Positions 8,369 to 18,700 of a stretch of 64,000 bases of DNA are shown one piece after another; position 1 is the stretch's first letter; every line of letters begins with the position of its first letter. The notes below the pieces were generated by a model. The model worked only from the letters and a program-made list of their open reading frames with translations. It had not been told where the DNA came from and did not search any database. The position numbers were made by a program, and so were the translations under genes. Origin of the DNA: Salinimicrobium nanhaiense (GTDB taxonomy: Bacteria > Bacteroidota > Bacteroidia > Flavobacteriales > Flavobacteriaceae); contig JAAVJQ010000009.1 in the NCBI GenBank assembly GCA_012038135.1, forward strand, positions 62,001 to 126,000, read 5' to 3'.

Positions 8369-8410
8369 AAAGAGGGCGAAACTTTCCACTGAGACGCCCT
8401 CTTTGTTTTT
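8369..8410 (-). terminator. Hairpin between ssb and radC
   Basis: Stem AAAGAGGGCG / CGCCCTCTTT (10 bp) with a 16-base loop. The T run is on the plus-strand side, so for the minus-strand transcript it may be an attenuator or an mRNA-stabilising hairpin rather than a strong terminator. Confidence 0.45.
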
Positions 8411-8413
8411 AAT

Positions 8414-8770
8414 TTACTCGGCTGAAGTATTGCCGTTCTTTACGCCTAACAAGAGGATCTCATTGGCTTCCACCTCGGTAACATAGCGTTTAATGCCGTC
8501 ATTATCCTCGTAACTACAGGATTTCAATTTTCCGCTAATTCCGATTTCCTTACCCTTTCCTGTATACTTCTCAATGATTTCTGCAGTTTTTCCCCAGGCG
8601 ACTACGGTATGCCATTCAGTATTTTGCACTTTTTCGCCCTTTTCGCTTTTGTAATACTCATTGGTGGCAAGTGAAAAACGGGCTACTTTTTTACCGTTCT
8701 CAAGGTTTGTAATGGTTGGTTCCTGACCAACATTTCCAATTAGCTGTACGTGATTTTTGATAGTACTCAT
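8414..8770 (-). CDS. ssb: Single-stranded DNA-binding protein (ICE type)
   Basis: 118 residues spanning one OB fold (NHVQLIGNVGQEPTITNL, then RFSLATNEYY and WHTVVAWGKTAEI). It ends NGNTSAE and lacks the acidic tail and DDDIPF-like tip by which chromosomal SSB recruits replication proteins. This short form is typical of mobile elements, where it probably coats transferred single strands. It begins the ssb-radC unit. A small ORF lies just upstream on the same strand. Confidence 0.87.
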   Translation of the reverse strand: MSTIKNHVQLIGNVGQEPTITNLENGKKVARFSLATNEYYKSEKGEKVQNTEWHTVVAWGKTAEIIEKYTGKGKEIGISGKLKSCSYEDNDGIKRYVTEVEANEILLLGVKNGNTSAE

Positions 8771-8780
8771 AATAAAAGAA

Positions 8781-8936
8781 TTAAAGATTAATTAATAGAC
8801 TACCTGAATCCCTCAGGCAGTTTTCGTTTATATTTTTTTGAAGTGATTTACTTATTGTATCCTGAGCGTTTTCCTCTTTTTGTTTTTTTGGCCCCGCTTC
8901 CTTTTTGATGTTTTTGTACGATTCCATAATGTTCAT
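8781..8936 (-). CDS. Possible 51-residue protein upstream of ssb
   Basis: An ATG-initiated frame (MNIMESYKNIKKEAGPKKQK...) of 51 residues, lysine-rich, ending 10 bases before the ssb start. The same-strand position argues for a gene. Against it, part of its DNA (8887-8919) is one arm of a long inverted repeat. No family recognised. Confidence 0.3.
   Translation of the reverse strand: MNIMESYKNIKKEAGPKKQKEENAQDTISKSLQKNINENCLRDSGSLLINL
8887..8919. repeat. Left arm of interrupted inverted repeat
   Basis: TTTGGCCCCGCTTCC, a 6-base spacer, then ATGTTTTTGTAC. The reverse complement of both blocks is found at 9141-9168 with only a 1-base spacer, 27 matched bases in all. Confidence 0.6.
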
Positions 8937-9499
8937 TTAGATTTACTTCCCGTAGTGCCGTCGCTGTTACCTTTTTTTGTTGCTTATACATTTTAAATAT
9001 TTGGAATTGATAAGGACTTATAAAAAGGAGGTACGACTGGCTTATGCAGTCCGTTCAACTTTCAAATGTTGGTATTTTGCTTACGAAAAAAGGGAAGGGA
9101 CAGTGACGGCGTGGAAGTGGGTCTAAAGTCCTTATGTGAAGTACAAAAACATTGGAAGCGGGGCCAAATGCAAGGATGGATATTCGATTAAGCGGACTCC
9201 ATTTCCGATTTTGTAGTGAGAATGTAGCATTTCGTTTTGGCGTAGCAGAACGATTAGCGAAATGGAAAAGAAAAATTGGGGATGGTGTCCAAGATCAATT
9301 TAGGAAAGCTCTTTGCCCGAAATGCAGCTTTTCGCGAAATAGAGCGGCAATGTGCTGACCGGCTTATGAAAACGGCTTACCCTCCTGAAGTAGGATTTAA
9401 AGCCGACTTGACTTCAAAGATGTAGATTTGAATAAAGTTAGCCGCTTTCCGCAATTTTCACAGAAAGAATTAACTTCAGAATCAAACCCTTAATCCCTT
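8937..9499. other. Non-coding stretch at the ICE remnant edge
   Basis: About 560 bases between the small ORF upstream of ssb and the hutU terminator. It contains the right arm of the inverted repeat (9141-9168) but no convincing gene. A 68-codon frame at 9152-9358 shows no protein-like pattern and overlaps that arm. Confidence 0.4.
9141..9168. repeat. Right arm of interrupted inverted repeat
   Basis: GTACAAAAACAT, one base, GGAAGCGGGGCCAAA. It pairs with 8887-8919 across about 220 bases. Confidence 0.6.
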
Positions 9500-9533
9500 A
9501 AAAATAAAAAACCCCGAAATGTTACCTTCGGGA
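9500..9533 (-). terminator. Terminator of the hutHU transcript
   Basis: Read on the minus strand: CCCGAA-loop-TTCGGG stem followed by a T-rich run (GGTTTTTTATTTTT). It lies about 200 bases past the hutU stop. Confidence 0.6.
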
Positions 9534-9668
9534 TTCTATTCATTTTTGTGTTACAGGAAATGAGAATAGTGGTCTAGCAATTTGTAGTTATAAGGATGTA
9601 ACTTCAGATAAAAAGCCAAACTGCTCTATTTATCCAAAATTAGTATATTAATAAATGAAACGGGGCTC

Positions 9669-9694
9669 TGCATGTTACCCTACTGCTATTCTCC
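9669..9694. repeat. Diverged copy B of the mob-region hairpin core
   Basis: GCATGTTACCCTACTGCTAT followed by TCTCC resembles the loop and right arm of the 7445-7503 hairpin (TTACCCTCTTGCTACTCC). A short GGGG/CCCC pairing flanks it. It lies 40 bases downstream of the hutU stop. Confidence 0.5.
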
Positions 9695-9733
9695 CCTTAT
9701 TTTGGAATTACATAATCTTACTATTTGTTGTAT

Positions 9734-11770
9734 TTAAAAAAGGCATTCATCTACCACATGTGGTAAAGTGATTTTTAATTTGGGTTCTGCTTCCATGGCC
9801 CTTTTTATGGCAAACATTGCACCTTCGTTTCGTGCCCAGGATCTTCTGGCAATTCCATTATTTACATCCCAATGCAACATAGATTTGAGACGTCTTTCCG
9901 ACTGTTTGTCTCCCTGGAGAACCATACCGAATCCGCCGTTTATCACTTCTCCCCAGCCAACTCCGCCGCCGTTATGAATACTTACCCAGGTCGCACCTCT
10001 AAAGCTGTCACCTATAACATTCTGAATAGCCATGTCTGCGGTATAACGGGAGCCGTCGTAGATATTGGAGGTTTCTCTGTAAGGAGAATCTGTTCCCGAA
10101 ACATCATGGTGATCCCGGCCCGAAATTATAGGTCCAATTTCCCCTTTTCCGATAGCCTTATTAAAAGCACGTGCTATCTCAATGCGGCCTTCGGCATCGG
10201 CATAAAGGATTCTGGCCTGTGAGCCTACTACCAGCCTATTGGCGCGCGCACCTTCTATCCATTTGATATTATCCTGCATTTGCTGCTGAATCTCCTGGGG
10301 CGCTTCTTGTTTTAACTGCTGAAGCACCTCTCGCGCAATTTCATCTGTTCGTTCTAAATCTTCTTCTTTTCCGGAAGCGCAAACCCAGCGGAAAGGTCCG
10401 AAGCCATAGTCAAAGCACACGGGTCCCATGATATCCTGTACGTAACTGGGGTAAGCGAATTCCTTATCGTCGCCGCCTGAAGTCCCACTTATGAAATTTC
10501 CATCCTCATCCTTGAAAATCCTGGCTCCGGCTCGAGAGGCTTCCAGTAAAAAGGCGTTTCCGTAATCAAAGAAGTACGTGCCTTTCTTGGTATGGCGGTT
10601 GATAGCTTCAGTTTGCCTACGCAGGCTTTCCCTTACCTTATCCCTAAATCTTTCAGGATCTTTGCTCATCATCTCTTTCGATTCTTGCAGAGTTAATCCA
10701 GCGGGATAATAACCACCGGCCCAGGGATTGTGAAGAGAGGTCTGGTCGCTTCCCAAATCGATATGTATGTCTGCCTCGTCAAATTTTTCCCAAACGTCTA
10801 CTACATTTCCTAAATAGGCGAAGGAGATGGTTTTGCCTTCAGCTTTTGCGGCAGTAACTTTATTCACCAGCACGTCAAGGTCCTCAACAACTTCATCCAC
10901 CCATCCCTGAGAATGACGAGTATGAACTGCTTTTGGATTTACCTCGGCACAAACAGTGATGCAGCCGGCAATGTTTCCGGCTTTGGGCTGAGCGCCGCTC
11001 ATGCCTCCCAATCCCGAGGTAACAAATAGAGAACCCTCTCCTAAATTGTCATTTTTGATACCTCTGGTTTCGGCGATCTTTCTCAAGGCGTTGAGCACCG
11101 TGATCGTTGTGCCATGGACAATTCCCTGCGGACCAATGTACATATAGCTGCCGGCAGTCATCTGGCCATACTGGGTTACTCCCAGTGCATTGAATTTCTC
11201 CCAGTCATCCTGCTTTGAATAATTCGGGATCATCATTCCATTGGTCACAACTACGCGGGGCGCATCTTTATGAGAAGGAAAAAGCCCCAGCGGGTGGCCG
11301 GAGTTCATGACAAGCGTCTGTTCTTCGGTCATTTCCGCCAGGTATTTCATCACGAGCCTGTACTGCGCCCAGTTCTGAAAAACTGCTCCGTTACCACCGT
11401 AAGTAATTAACTCATGCGGATGCTGGGCCACTTTAGGATCGAGGTTGTTTTGGATCATCAGCATAATAGCCTTTGCCTGCTCGCACTTTCCCGGATATTC
11501 AGAAATGGACCGCGCATACATCGCATAATCGGGACGCAGGCGGTACATATAGATCCTACCATAGGTCTCCAGCTCATGGCGAAATTCCGATATCAGTTCT
11601 TCGTGATGTTGTTTCTCAAAATACCTGAGTGCATTGCGCAGGGCGAGCTTCTTTTCTTCGGGACTTAATATATCTTTTCTTTTTGGAGCGTGATTTACTT
11701 TGGATTCATAAGGTTTTGCCGTAGGCAGCTCATTTGGAATACCTTCTAAAATTTTATCTTTGAAATTCAT
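9734..11770 (-). CDS. hutU: Urocanate hydratase
   Basis: 678 residues. Converts urocanate to imidazolonepropionate, step two of histidine degradation, with tightly bound NAD+. Visible: the conserved ITYGGNGAVFQNWAQY region, GQMTAGSYMYIGPQGIVHGT, the NAD-binding GLGGMSGAQPKAG around residue 255, and the catalytic-Cys segment FGPFRWVCASG near residue 463. It is longer than the ~555-residue proteobacterial enzyme, matching the long form seen in Bacteroidetes. Starts 11 bases after hutH. hutI and hutG are not in the window, so the pathway must be completed elsewhere. Confidence 0.95.
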   Translation of the reverse strand: MNFKDKILEGIPNELPTAKPYESKVNHAPKRKDILSPEEKKLALRNALRYFEKQHHEELISEFRHELETYGRIYMYRLRPDYAMYARSISEYPGKCEQAKAIMLMIQNNLDPKVAQHPHELITYGGNGAVFQNWAQYRLVMKYLAEMTEEQTLVMNSGHPLGLFPSHKDAPRVVVTNGMMIPNYSKQDDWEKFNALGVTQYGQMTAGSYMYIGPQGIVHGTTITVLNALRKIAETRGIKNDNLGEGSLFVTSGLGGMSGAQPKAGNIAGCITVCAEVNPKAVHTRHSQGWVDEVVEDLDVLVNKVTAAKAEGKTISFAYLGNVVDVWEKFDEADIHIDLGSDQTSLHNPWAGGYYPAGLTLQESKEMMSKDPERFRDKVRESLRRQTEAINRHTKKGTYFFDYGNAFLLEASRAGARIFKDEDGNFISGTSGGDDKEFAYPSYVQDIMGPVCFDYGFGPFRWVCASGKEEDLERTDEIAREVLQQLKQEAPQEIQQQMQDNIKWIEGARANRLVVGSQARILYADAEGRIEIARAFNKAIGKGEIGPIISGRDHHDVSGTDSPYRETSNIYDGSRYTADMAIQNVIGDSFRGATWVSIHNGGGVGWGEVINGGFGMVLQGDKQSERRLKSMLHWDVNNGIARRSWARNEGAMFAIKRAMEAEPKLKITLPHVVDECLF

Positions 11771-11781
11771 TTCTAAAGTGG

Positions 11782-13305
11782 TTAGTAATTATTGTGGTTG
11801 ATTTTTTCTTCCATCTTACCTATTGCTACCTCAGTAAGGAATTGCCCGGCAGCAGCAATATGCTTGTACATTATCTCATCTTTTTCCAGGATGGGGACCT
11901 GAGATCGAAAGCCTTCTAAAAAGGTTTCCAGTACTGGAGACGTTTTTTCCGGTTCTCTAAAATGAAGTGCCTGGGAAGCATTAAATAATTCAATCGCCAG
12001 AATATTCAGAACATTTCCAGTAATCTTTAAGAGTTTTGTCGCTGCATTGGCTCCCATACTGACGTGGTCTTCCTGCCCATTAGACGAAACAATTGAATCT
12101 ATACTGGCAGGGGTAGCGTATTGCTTGTTCTGGCTTACCAGACTGGCGGCAGAATACTGTGTGATCATGAAACCACTGTTAAGACCGGGATCTTTCACTA
12201 AAAAAGCAGGAAGATCCCTTGTGCCAGAGATCAACTGGTAAGTTCTTCGTTCAGAAATATTTCCTAATTCTGCCATGGCAATTGCGAGATAATCTAGTGC
12301 CAGGGCCAAAGGTTGCCCGTGAAAATTCCCTCCCGAAATAATCTTGTCTGCTTTAACAAAAATGTTAGGATTATCGGTAACTGAATTCACCTCCGTAAGA
12401 ATCACCTTTTCCACAAAGGCTAAGGTGTCCTTACTGGCTCCATGGACTTGTGGAATACATCTAAAGGAATAAGGATCCTGCACATTGTATTTCTTTTTTG
12501 AAGAAATTTCACTTCCTTTCAAAACATTCCTAATTCTTTGTGCAGTCCTAATCTGTCCGGCATGCGGCCGGATCTCATGCACCAGCGAGTCAAAAGGTGA
12601 CATATTACAGTAAAAAGAATCTACTGAGGTAGCGCCAATAACATCTGCCAAAAAGCATAATCTGTGGGACTCTAATAGAGCATAAATTCCATGTGCCGCC
12701 ATGAATTGAGTCCCATTGAGGAGAGCCAGCCCTTCTTTGGCCTGCAAAGTAAGTCTCTTCCAGCCCAATTGATCAAGCACCTCTAGTGCCTTTCTCCTTC
12801 TCCCTTTGTAGTAAACTTCTCCCTCGCCCAGTAAAGGCAGAGAAAGATGAGCTAAAGGTGCCAGGTCACCCGAGGCTCCGAGAGATCCCTGTTCATAAAC
12901 CACGGGAAGAACATCATTATTGTACATTTCAATTAGCCGCTCCACCGTTTTAAGTCTGACTCCGGAATTACCGTAACTAAGGGATTGAATCTTTAAAAAC
13001 AACATTAGTTTTACAAGTAATTTATTAATTGCTTCCCCGGTACCACAAGCGTGGGACCTGACAAGGTTTTCCTGTAATTCTTCCAGTCGGGCTGAAGAGA
13101 TAGGAACATTACACAAAGAACCGAAGCCAGTATTAATACCATAAATCGGCTCTTCATTATTTTTTAGGTGGTTTTCCAGGTATTCCCGGGATACAGTTAT
13201 AAGACTTCTAGAACTTTCACTTAATCTAAGTTTTTTTTCTTTCTGAACGATTTCCCTAATCTGTTCCAGATCTAGAGAATCAGGCGATATAAAATGAATA
13301 CACAT
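11782..13305 (-). CDS. hutH: Histidine ammonia-lyase
   Basis: 507 residues from the ATG at 13305 (MCIHFISPDSLDLEQI). An upstream in-frame ATG at 13350 would add 15 basic residues not seen in the family. Deaminates histidine to urocanate using the MIO cofactor made from Ala-Ser-Gly, seen here in GSLGASGDLAPLAHL around residues 141-143. YGINTGFGSL supplies an active-site Tyr, and GNFHGQPLALALDY is also conserved. The first gene of a two-gene operon with hutU. No HutC-type repressor is seen nearby. Confidence 0.95.
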   Translation of the reverse strand: MCIHFISPDSLDLEQIREIVQKEKKLRLSESSRSLITVSREYLENHLKNNEEPIYGINTGFGSLCNVPISSARLEELQENLVRSHACGTGEAINKLLVKLMLFLKIQSLSYGNSGVRLKTVERLIEMYNNDVLPVVYEQGSLGASGDLAPLAHLSLPLLGEGEVYYKGRRRKALEVLDQLGWKRLTLQAKEGLALLNGTQFMAAHGIYALLESHRLCFLADVIGATSVDSFYCNMSPFDSLVHEIRPHAGQIRTAQRIRNVLKGSEISSKKKYNVQDPYSFRCIPQVHGASKDTLAFVEKVILTEVNSVTDNPNIFVKADKIISGGNFHGQPLALALDYLAIAMAELGNISERRTYQLISGTRDLPAFLVKDPGLNSGFMITQYSAASLVSQNKQYATPASIDSIVSSNGQEDHVSMGANAATKLLKITGNVLNILAIELFNASQALHFREPEKTSPVLETFLEGFRSQVPILEKDEIMYKHIAAAGQFLTEVAIGKMEEKINHNNY

Positions 13306-13380
13306 TGCTTTATTTTTTCGAACGTCTCTTAAAAGGAAAGGAACAAACAAATTGTTTCCTGACTTACAATCCAGCTAATA

Positions 13381-13412
13381 AAAAAGGCTGTCTTTTGACA
13401 GCCTTTTTGGCT
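13381..13412. terminator. Terminator after the PepSY gene
   Basis: Stem AAAAAGGCTGTC / GACAGCCTTTTT with a TTTT loop, symmetrical A and T runs, thus able to work in both directions. It separates the uptake array from hutH. Confidence 0.75.
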
Positions 13413-13475
13413 AATTCAATTCTATCCTTGAAAGAGTAGTAATGGATCCGCCAGGGGGATCCAGGTTAATAATAA

Positions 13476-14204
13476 TTAAACACGAGCTTTCTTTTTCTTT
13501 TTCTTCTTAGGATTAATAATTTTCCTAATAGTGGGGGAAGATATGTACCAAAGCACAAATCCGCTCAATACGGTGATTAATCCCAGTAAAGAGAAGGCTC
13601 TCAGAACAAAGTTATTGAAGTCATCCCTACCATCATAATCCATGGTGTGGGTCATCCAGAGGAAATCGAACCACCGCCAGTCCCTGTGTCTCAATGTCCT
13701 AAAAGTTCCATCAGCAATGGATACATATGCTCGAATATTTTCGGGAGTGTTATAAGAAATCACATATGCGGGCAGAGGGCCACTGCGATATTCATGGTGA
13801 TCACCGGTTTCAGTTATCCTCTCCACATTTTCTACTTCCAAACCATCTATCATATTCTGGTCTGCTATAGATAGAGCTTCAGCTTCTGTTAAACCCATTT
13901 TCATTTCACCGGTACGGGCATTATGTAACATACTGTGATTGATCCAGTAGTAGGGATCTCCGGCGATCTCCTTCAGTTCGACAGAATGCACCTTCATTCC
14001 TGACGATTCCGATGGACTTAAAAGCCCTTCAAAACTAGAGTGATTCATTTCAGTCTTTCGATATTGATCTCCATGGATCTCGTCTATATCAGTCCAACTG
14101 AAGTATAATCCGCTCACGGTCCACATAATGAATTGTAGTCCTAGAAATATTCCCAAGTACCTATGGGCCTGTCTAATTTTTAAGGCTGTTTGTCTTCTTA
14201 CCAT
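13476..14204 (-). CDS. PepSY-domain membrane protein
   Basis: 242 residues with an N-terminal membrane segment (HRYLGIFLGLQFIMWTVSG, about 13-32), a periplasmic PepSY-type region (about 40-170, with MGLTEAEALSIADQNM), and a C-terminal segment (about 198-222, AFSLLGLITVLSGFVLWY) followed by a lysine-rich tail. WMTHTMDYDGRDDFNN before the second helix is typical of small PepSY-associated proteins linked to iron or copper uptake and cofactor reduction. Last gene of the HYC_CC_PP-SusC-SusD-PepSY array, 71 bases after susD. The role in metal or chelate handling is inferred from context. Confidence 0.72.
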   Translation of the reverse strand: MVRRQTALKIRQAHRYLGIFLGLQFIMWTVSGLYFSWTDIDEIHGDQYRKTEMNHSSFEGLLSPSESSGMKVHSVELKEIAGDPYYWINHSMLHNARTGEMKMGLTEAEALSIADQNMIDGLEVENVERITETGDHHEYRSGPLPAYVISYNTPENIRAYVSIADGTFRTLRHRDWRWFDFLWMTHTMDYDGRDDFNNFVLRAFSLLGLITVLSGFVLWYISSPTIRKIINPKKKKKKKARV

Positions 14205-14275
14205 TATTACATTGTTAAAGGAGATTAGAGGCTTTTTCTTAAGATCTCATCTCCTGAATTGAAAATTTATTTGTT

Positions 14276-15724
14276 TTAATATCCTTCTGTTTGATCCATT
14301 CCCGAAGCTTGTATTTCACTCGCAGGGATAGGACAGATTGTTCTGTTATCACTCGCCTGGATATCAAGATTGGCTGCATCTACTCCTGTATTCACATGTT
14401 CATCTACCGGACGAATAATGGCTTGTCCTCTGCGAATATAGTCGTATACGCCATGACCCTCCAAGGCCAGCTCCCTTCTCCTCTCTTCGGCAATTTTTTC
14501 TTTAAGAGCTTCCCCCGTTTCGGTTACACGATGGGAAGCAAAGTTGGTTGTTCTGTTTTCAATAAGTGTATTCAAATAGTTCAAAGCTTCAGATTCACCT
14601 CCGCCGGCACCGTGCGCAGCTGCTTCTGCTGCAATTAAATACATTTCGGACAACCTGAGAACAGGAATATTGTGAGCACTCAGCCCTCCGCCTTCGCTTC
14701 TGTTAGTATATTTTACAAAAGCCTGCTGTGTACCTTCCTTATCCTCCTCGAGGAGAGCGGCGCGCGGATCATTTTCATATGCCCCCAACAAATCCACAAA
14801 GGTCTTAGTGGCAATAACATCTCCCTGCCCACCGTCTTTCACGTCAAACTGGGCTCCAAGACCATTACTCCCTAAAGAGTTCTGGCTGGTGATACTCAAC
14901 TCAAATAATGATTCAGAATTATAGTCAGTGAAGACATAAGAATCTACACCCATAAGATTGGATTCTCCTCTGGCTGCAATTACTTGCTCAGCATAATTTA
15001 GAGCATTCTCCCAGTCTTGTTTGTATAAATAAACTCTGGCCAGTAAAGCTTTCACACCTGTTTTGGTAAGGTATTTAGTACTACCCTGCTCCCAGGTATT
15101 TTCCTCCAGGAGATCATGTGCCGTTTGGAGATCAAGAAGAATCTGGTCATAAGTTTCTCCCAGGGAGCTTCTTTCAACCACAACTTCTTCCGAGGAAAGT
15201 TTAAGAGGCAGGCCTTGTGAAGAAGCACCGGCCCTTATCCAGGGGTAGGCAAAAGTTCTGGCGAGGTCAAAATAGACCATTCCTCGAAGGCCTAAAGCCT
15301 CTCCAAGGATTTCCTGTTTTGCAGCAGCATTGCCTTCAGCTGCATCTATGTTGGCAATGATGAGATTGAGGTTGTTTATCGCTTTAAAAGACTGTCTCCA
15401 AAGCTCTTCACAGGTTCCACTATTGTTCGCGCTTTCTTCGTATTTATAAGCAATAGATTCGTAATCCCTTGGATTAAAAGTGGTTTTTACAAACCTGAAA
15501 TCTGTTCCTTTAACAGCCGCTCTTTTATACAAAACCCTTCCCAGATATGTATTCCGGGAAACTTCATTGTAGGTACCGATTAGTAATTTATCCAGCTTTT
15601 CTACAGAATTAAGGACCAGATTTTCAGAAATAACATGGTCTGGTGTTTGGGTGAGTACATCCTCGCTACATCCCTGAAGGGATAGTATACCTAGGATCAC
15701 TAATGTGTTTTTTAATATTTTCAT
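14276..15724 (-). CDS. RagB/SusD-family outer-membrane lipoprotein
   Basis: 482 residues. Lipoprotein signal with lipobox LSLQGC (Cys19), then the SusD N-terminal TPR-like helices, including CEELWRQSFKAINNLNLIIANID around residues 105-127, and a C-terminal half ending in the SusD signature (EERRRELALEGHGVYDYIRRGQA). SusD proteins form the lid of the paired SusC transporter and capture the ligand at the cell surface. It follows the susC-like gene by 16 bases. No glycoside hydrolase or protease gene accompanies the pair, so the ligand is not obviously a polysaccharide. Confidence 0.92.
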   Translation of the reverse strand: MKILKNTLVILGILSLQGCSEDVLTQTPDHVISENLVLNSVEKLDKLLIGTYNEVSRNTYLGRVLYKRAAVKGTDFRFVKTTFNPRDYESIAYKYEESANNSGTCEELWRQSFKAINNLNLIIANIDAAEGNAAAKQEILGEALGLRGMVYFDLARTFAYPWIRAGASSQGLPLKLSSEEVVVERSSLGETYDQILLDLQTAHDLLEENTWEQGSTKYLTKTGVKALLARVYLYKQDWENALNYAEQVIAARGESNLMGVDSYVFTDYNSESLFELSITSQNSLGSNGLGAQFDVKDGGQGDVIATKTFVDLLGAYENDPRAALLEEDKEGTQQAFVKYTNRSEGGGLSAHNIPVLRLSEMYLIAAEAAAHGAGGGESEALNYLNTLIENRTTNFASHRVTETGEALKEKIAEERRRELALEGHGVYDYIRRGQAIIRPVDEHVNTGVDAANLDIQASDNRTICPIPASEIQASGMDQTEGY

Positions 15725-15740
15725 TTTCTTGCTTTTTAGT

Positions 15741-18700
15741 CTAAAATTGTAATTGAAGTCCCAGCATTAAGGTTCTTGCTGTTGGTACCTGGAAGAAATT
15801 CACTCCATCGACAACTGCCTCGGGATCATATCCGTCAAGTTCTGTCAACAGCAGTAAGTTGTCCCCCTGCACATAAACAGATCCGCCTTTTACAGTATTC
15901 CACATTGCCGGGAGCCTATAACTCAGCTTCACGTTCTTTAACTTCAAGTAATCTGAATCATAGAGGTGCCTTGTGGACACATCATTGGAAAAAGTTGGAT
16001 TTCCGTTGATCCTGATCGGCACAGTAGCATCTGTATTATTAGGATTCCAAGGACTTAACTGAGCCACCGTATTGGTGAACTGTGGAGCGTAACCGTCATC
16101 ATCCCTTTTAAAGGCTGTTCGGTCATACACCTTTCCTCCCATTCCAAATGTGAATAAGAAATCGAGAGAAAAGTTCTTATAATTGAACTCGTTAAAGAAG
16201 CCTCCTTGTAAATCCTGCAGAGCATCCCCGAAAATACCAAAACCTGCACTCTGGGCATCTGTTGTAATTTCTCCGGTTCTTTCCCCGTTTTCCAGCACGT
16301 AATACTGGGCCATTCCTGTCTCAGGGTCTACTCCTGCATACTCTCTCAGGTAGAAAGAATAAATACTCTCTCCCTCTTTGATGATCAAAGGATCCTGCCC
16401 ATATCTTGAACTATAAGTAGATACGATAGTATTTTTCAGTTTCGTGATCTCATTGTCAAGAATAGTGAGATTCGCACTGGTTCTCCAGGAGAAATTGTCA
16501 TTAGTATAAGGTGTATAACCGATTTCAAATTCCCAACCCTTATTCACCATTTCTCCATAGTTCTGTAGTTGGGTCAGGAAACCTGTTGTAGAAGAAACTG
16601 GTACATTCAACAACAGATCTTCTGTCTTTTTATGAAAGTAATTCACAGAAAGATCAAATTCGCTGAAGAGGTTAAGATCTATTCCCAAATTAAAATTTTT
16701 ACTTTGTTCCCAAGAAAGGTCTGGGTTTTGCAGTTGCCCGTAAGACAGACCTGATTCTCCTCCGTACCCTTTCCCGTCAGTTTCAAAAAATGCCAAAGCT
16801 GCGTAATACTGGGGAGGCAGATTCCCGTTTGTCCCGTAACTACCTCTAAACTTTAAATAATCCAAACCATCAACATCTAAAAAGCTTTCTTCAGTTACGA
16901 CCCAGGCGCCAGACACTGACCAAAAAGTTCCCCATCGGGCATCTTTTCCGAATCTTGAAGATCCGTCTCTTCTAAAACTGGACGAGAGATAATATTTTTG
17001 GTTATAGTTATAAGCCACCTGTGAAAAATAGGAGAGTAAAGAGTAATTTTCTGCATAACCAGTATGCGACCATAGAGCACCAATACTACTTGCCGACAGT
17101 AATTCACTGTCGAGAACGTCATAACCATATACATTGATAGAATTCATCTCAGAAACCTGCGACTCCTGACCGAGCAGAACGTCCAACCCATGGTTCCCAT
17201 ACATTTTATTATAGTTTAGAATGTTCGAAATAGTGTATTGGAAAACTTCACTTTTTACACGATTAAGAACTCCATTCCAGATGCCACCCCCTGCACCAAA
17301 CTCTTTATTGTCATACAGGGTTTCATCTATTGCTTGCTGGTCTATTCCAAATGTGGTCTTGAAACTTAGGGGATCTATAATTTGAAATTCTGCAGAAGCA
17401 TCTCCTCTGACACGGAATTCCTTATTTTCATACTCACCCACTTTTAGAACACCTATAGGATTTGCATTTTTTTCTATCTCATTCGGGAGGTTAGCAAATC
17501 CTCCATACCCCTCTGGATCATAAATGGGGGCAGCAGGGGGCAGCACTCTCGCCATGTACAACGGGTTCAGGCCTCCCGCATAAGTTCCGTCGATGTTAGC
17601 TGCATCCCTTTCAGATTTGGCCACAGAAAGATTAACTCCTAATGTAATCCAGTCCTTTGCCTGGTTCTCAAGATTTACACGAGCTGAATATCGTTTCAAC
17701 CCGGTCTCTATTATTGTCCCTGACTGATCGAGATAATTTCCTGAAACAAAAAAAGAAGTGTTTTCATTTCCGCCCCTGGCCGAGAGATTATATTTTCTCA
17801 TGAAGCCGGTCTGGTAGATAGCATCCATCCAATCTGCGTTGGCATTTGTAGTTCCGTAGATATTTTGGTAATCGCTTACAGCCTGACTTTGGTATGTACT
17901 ATACAAACTATTGTCTGCATACACTCTTTTGAACTCGGCATTCTCGTTATTCTGAATATATTGGTTTATTTGCCCTTCTATCCACAGATTTTTGAACTGC
18001 TCATTGTTGATCAGCTTTTCCTCGGTAAGATTCTCACTCCAACCGGTTTCTACTCCAAGAGCAATTTCAGTCTCCCCTCTTTTACCTTTCTTGGTAGTGA
18101 TGATCACCACTCCATTAGCCGCCCTTGAACCATAAAGAGAAGAAGCTGCAGCATCCTTGAGAACCGTTATACTCTTAATATCTTCCGAATTGATAGTAGA
18201 CAAAGGGTTATAACCCGTACTTCCGGTCATAAAATCACCCGCCCTCAAATTTGAATCAGTATTTATCACCACCCCATCGAGAACGTACAGAGGCTGAGTT
18301 GAACCACTTATAGATCCAATCCCCCGAATTTGCACATTAGACTGACCTCCGGGCTGGCCTGAAGTAGAAATATTTACCCCTGAAACCTTTCCTTGTAAGG
18401 CCGTTTCAAAACTGGCAGTAGCCCCTCTAGTCACAGCTTCATTGGTGACTGTTTCTGCCGCTCCTGTAAAACTTCGTTTGTTGGCTGAACCATAAGCTAC
18501 CACCATAACCTCATCGAGCGATTCGGCGCTTTTCACCATTTCTACGTTAATCACATTAGACGCACCAATGGTCTTGTTAACTATTTTCTTTCCGATATAG
18601 CTAAAGTTAAGAACATCTCCCACCTGTGCCGTTATTGAATATTCCCCGTCGAAGTTAGTTTGGGTTCCATTGGTTGTATTTTTCACCATCACATTCACTC

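Noticed and set aside
9152-9358. 68-codon frame in the gap before hutU
   Set aside because: Its start lies within the inverted-repeat arm, and the composition is not protein-like.
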